Shown here: positions 61,551 to 64,000 of the stretch, in pieces
Numbering within the stretch: the first letter of the stretch is position 1
Layout: the number at the start of each line of letters is the position of its first letter
Origin: Lacticaseibacillus porcinae
GTDB taxonomy: Bacteria; Bacillota; Bacilli; Lactobacillales; Lactobacillaceae
Direction of reading: 5' to 3'
NCBI RefSeq assembly: GCF_003946305.1
Contig: NZ_RHNS01000012.1
Coordinates: 1-64,000, forward strand
Length of the DNA: 64,000 nt
Program-made: the position numbers and the translations under genes
The notes under the pieces: generated by a model
What the model saw: the letters and a program-made list of their open reading frames with translations, nothing else
Databases searched by the model: none
What the model was told of the DNA's origin: nothing

Positions 61551-63398
61551 TTAGAAGGTCACTGCCACCGTGGCATCTGGCACCACGAGACTGGGTTTGC
61601 CGAAATAGTAGCCTTGGACATATAACACGCCAAGCTCGCGTGCTAAGGCCACATCAGCTTCATTTTCCACACCTTCAAGGACAAAGGTCAAGTGATGTTG
61701 TTTGGCGACTTTCACCCAAAACGACGCGCGTTGTTTCAATTGTTCTGGACTGGTTTGTTTGCGTAAGTTTTGCATCGCAAACTTCACATTGTTGACGTAG
61801 CCTAACACGTCTTGGACCAATTCAAAACTGTTATCCGAACCGACATCATCGATCATCAACTTCACCCCTGCAGCACGATACAAGGCGCTGATCCGCCGCG
61901 TCGTCGCTGAATCGCTGAGATGGGTGATTTCAATATTTAAATGTTTGGGGCCGTCGCTACTTTCGACAAATTGGGTCATCGCCGTCGCGAAATCAAGATC
62001 GTCGAATTGATTGGCCGTGAGGTTGATATTCATCGTCGACGCGCCTGTGCGATGCATAAATTCTTGGATCAACGAGATCTGCATCCAAGCTGGTAACTCA
62101 AAGGTATCCGGCAAGACCCAACGTTGTTGCAACGGGTCATATGTCCGCAATAACAATTCGTTTGAGCGCCGGATCTTTCCCGTTGCGGTGATTTCATATA
62201 CCCCTTGAGCAAAAAAGCGGTAATCGTCGACATGACGCACGACTTTGTCATTACCAGAGGCGCGTTTGCCATCGATGGTGACAATATCACGTCCTGCGCG
62301 CTTGGAAATCGACAAACTGTCATCAGCACGTTTATACAAATCATTGGTGTCCTCATCGCTTGGCTGCAATGCTGTGACTCCGCCAGACATCGTTAAGGCA
62401 ATGCCATGGCCTTCATAATCAAAGTCCCCTTTGCGGATTGCTTGCCAACAAGTCTCAAGCAACGTGGTCAACGCTTGAGGCGTTGCGTTGGGAAACACTA
62501 AGTTGAATTCTTCACCAGTGGTCGCGTAAATGCGGTGATCGACGCCGCTATCTTCCAAAACTTTTTTCAACCGTTGTTCCACTTGGATCAACACGGCATT
62601 GCCTGCCAAATGACCATATTGATCATTCACTTGACGAAAATGATCGAGATCAAAAGTCGCAAACGTCAATGGTTGTCGCAAACTTTGTGCTTGTTTGACG
62701 AGTTCAGTGAATTCTTTTTGCTGGTCGGCATATCGCGTATCAGCATGTTGATCGTGGTAGGCTAACTCTTGCAGCTGACGATTAGCGGCTTCAATTTGTG
62801 ATTGACGCCCCCAATACCCTAAAACAAACGCAAGCATTAACCCAAACAACAACACATTTTCCACGCGTATTGCCCAAGTCATCGGCATATTGGCGGAAAC
62901 TGCAGGGGTGCTCAACCAAAACAAGCTCCCATAAACAAAGGCCGTTGGCACCCCAACCGCCCACTTGGTCAAAAACATGTGCCCGTGTTGATGCATCCCC
63001 CACAATAACGCCCCAAAGGCGACCATGGCCAGTAACGTTACCGGTTGCGAAAAATTACTTTGATGATGCGACCACCACAACAACGCGATCGCAATAAATT
63101 GTGCCGCGACTTCCCAATGATTGAAGCCTTCAAACAATAGCGGCGTCACCAACATAAATAACGCCAGATTATGGTAGATAATGATATTTTGACTACCAGG
63201 TTGAACCATCACCACAAAATGCACAAATAAGCCACCGGCAATCGCCAACACCATTAAATAAGCGCGCCGCGGTTGATGATCATCAAATACGGTACTGTAA
63301 ACCCGTTGAAAATACTGAATAAACCCAATACTAAAAAAACTTAACGTCAGCAGACGTACCAGCAGCAATGGCACGTCGGCAATGAATTCTTGAATCAT
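61551..63398 (-). CDS. Membrane GGDEF-EAL protein (c-di-GMP signalling)
   Basis: 615 aa. About eight N-terminal helices (residues 5-210) form a sensor-type membrane domain, then GGDEF (about 240-375) and EAL (about 395-610). The GGDEF active-site loop reads TGEEF (ATTGEEFNLVF near 304-314), a departure from G-G-[DE]-E-F. EAL positions: E in NELLLR, N in NINLTAN, E in NIEITHL, DD in MIDDVGSDN, K in VKFAMQNL, E in LEGVENEAD, Q in VQGYYFGKP, so the phosphodiesterase half looks intact. Its EAL resembles that of the 59723 protein. ATG at 63398 with GGGAG. Confidence 0.88.
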   Translation of the reverse strand: MIQEFIADVPLLLVRLLTLSFFSIGFIQYFQRVYSTVFDDHQPRRAYLMVLAIAGGLFVHFVVMVQPGSQNIIIYHNLALFMLVTPLLFEGFNHWEVAAQFIAIALLWWSHHQSNFSQPVTLLAMVAFGALLWGMHQHGHMFLTKWAVGVPTAFVYGSLFWLSTPAVSANMPMTWAIRVENVLLFGLMLAFVLGYWGRQSQIEAANRQLQELAYHDQHADTRYADQQKEFTELVKQAQSLRQPLTFATFDLDHFRQVNDQYGHLAGNAVLIQVEQRLKKVLEDSGVDHRIYATTGEEFNLVFPNATPQALTTLLETCWQAIRKGDFDYEGHGIALTMSGGVTALQPSDEDTNDLYKRADDSLSISKRAGRDIVTIDGKRASGNDKVVRHVDDYRFFAQGVYEITATGKIRRSNELLLRTYDPLQQRWVLPDTFELPAWMQISLIQEFMHRTGASTMNINLTANQFDDLDFATAMTQFVESSDGPKHLNIEITHLSDSATTRRISALYRAAGVKLMIDDVGSDNSFELVQDVLGYVNNVKFAMQNLRKQTSPEQLKQRASFWVKVAKQHHLTFVLEGVENEADVALARELGVLYVQGYYFGKPSLVVPDATVAVTF

Positions 63399-63516
63399 AA
63401 CCGATCTCCCAAGCAATATTACATTTATTATAGGCCATTTCATATTTTTCGGGTAGGCAAAATGCGCGGCAGCTGGTAAAAATCACGCAAATTGTAAAGT
63501 CATGGTTATCCAGTGC

Positions 63517-63542
63517 AAAAAAAATAGCGGCGCACGCCGCTA
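63517..63542 (-). terminator. Terminator of the L,D-transpeptidase gene
   Basis: TAGCGGCG-cac-GCCGCTA followed on the minus strand by TTTTTTTT. Confidence 0.85.
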
Positions 63543-63552
63543 CTGCTTGGTT

Positions 63553-64000
63553 TTACTCAATGATCACTGCCATCCCCACTTTGGCATTGGTGTAGATCCA
63601 CTTCGCATCAGCAACACTCAATCGCACGCAGCCATGAGATGCAGGCTCTTTACCTAACTTCGCCGCTTCTGATTCGATATAATGGCCTTGCGCATCGGTT
63701 GGCACTGAGTGAAATAAGTATTTACCATGATCTAGCCAACTGGTGTAGTAATTAGCCCCCACCATGACTTGACCATTAAAAAAGTGTGTCCCACGTTCCG
63801 CTTGAATCGCATAATGGCCTTTTGGCGTCGCGTTGTCCATCCCAGTTGACGCATACATGGTGTATAGCGTTTTCCCGTCATTTTTGAGATAGACCCGCTG
63901 CTTAGCAAGGCTGACGACAAATTCTAAATGTGGATATTTGTTGACGTCAGGATAAGGAATCGATTGAGAAGGCTTGTGCCAGTCGATCGTTTCGGCTTTT
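63553..64000 (-). CDS. L,D-transpeptidase (YkuD domain), 5' end outside the window
   Basis: The open frame continues without a start to the window edge (frame from 63999), giving at least 148 residues. The visible part begins KAETIDWHKPSQSIPYPDV, then the YkuD domain from LEFVVSLAKQRVYLKNDG onward. The catalytic motif SHGCVRLS (His, Cys, Arg) is near the C-terminus. Such enzymes form 3-3 crosslinks or attach proteins in peptidoglycan. The N-terminal signal or anchor is not visible. Confidence 0.9.
   Translation of the reverse strand, partial: KAETIDWHKPSQSIPYPDVNKYPHLEFVVSLAKQRVYLKNDGKTLYTMYASTGMDNATPKGHYAIQAERGTHFFNGQVMVGANYYTSWLDHGKYLFHSVPTDAQGHYIESEAAKLGKEPASHGCVRLSVADAKWIYTNAKVGMAVIIE

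Overview
The window reads as chromosomal DNA of a lactic acid bacterium of the family Lactobacillaceae. The evidence is the gene order (liaX-like / yvlD / hprK / lgt / gpsA / trxB; pst - phoPR - ftsEX - prfB - secA - hpf - comF), a malolactic-enzyme locus, WxL/DUF916 surface proteins, and prfB with its programmed frameshift. I cannot name the species. There are no rRNA genes, tRNA genes, CRISPR arrays, transposase genes or prophage genes that I can see.

Layout. 1-619: a promoter, a ~385-nt structured transcript of unknown family and tandem terminators (minus strand). 619-7108 (minus): cell-envelope stress genes (LiaX-like, small membrane protein, YvlD-like), then hprK, lgt, gpsA, trxB. 7600-19410 (minus): a phosphate regulon. 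A MinJ-like PDZ membrane protein is translationally coupled to phoP-phoR; then pstS-C-A-B-B-phoU; then a second unit, pstS-phoU plus an overlooked 36-aa membrane ORF. All three units carry xGTAAA (TTTACx) repeats spaced 11 or 22 bp, the pattern of PhoP boxes. 20189-29273 (minus): ftsX, ftsE, prfB, secA, hpf, comFC, comFA. comFA and the divergent yigZ are separated by only 12 bp that hold both ribosome binding sites.

29978-35017 is a malolactic module: permease, malolactic enzyme, divergent LysR regulator, fumarase. 35053-38616: CorA-like transporter, a Ser/Thr-rich membrane-anchored protein, a second AEC transporter and a lipoprotein. 38792-42174: a WxL surface-protein cluster whose last gene joins an LPxTG sorting signal to a WxL protein. 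42218-49504: lexA with its operator, small membrane proteins, an AI-2E-family permease, a quinone-reductase-like enzyme and a two-component system. 50258-54933: an RpiR-regulated sugar locus (RpiA paralogue, Gfo/Idh/MocA oxidoreductase, glucose-family PTS IICBA). 55686-58089: an orphan PplA-like flavolipoprotein, a HesB-like protein and a GNAT protein. 58351-64000: a mannitol-family PTS permease whose IIB domain lacks its cysteine, an EAL protein, a D-2-hydroxyacid dehydrogenase, a membrane GGDEF-EAL protein and an L,D-transpeptidase cut by the window edge.

The most unusual signal is not a gene. At least fourteen intergenic gaps or parts of gaps are filled by long imperfect palindromes (90-270 bp). 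One family (A) folds into the same closing stem with three internal hairpins in copy after copy, and its stems differ between copies by paired, compensating substitutions. A related family (B) shares flanking arms, and chimeric and nested copies exist. A third, unrelated pair (C, 156 bp, about 95% identical) sits between two convergent gene pairs.
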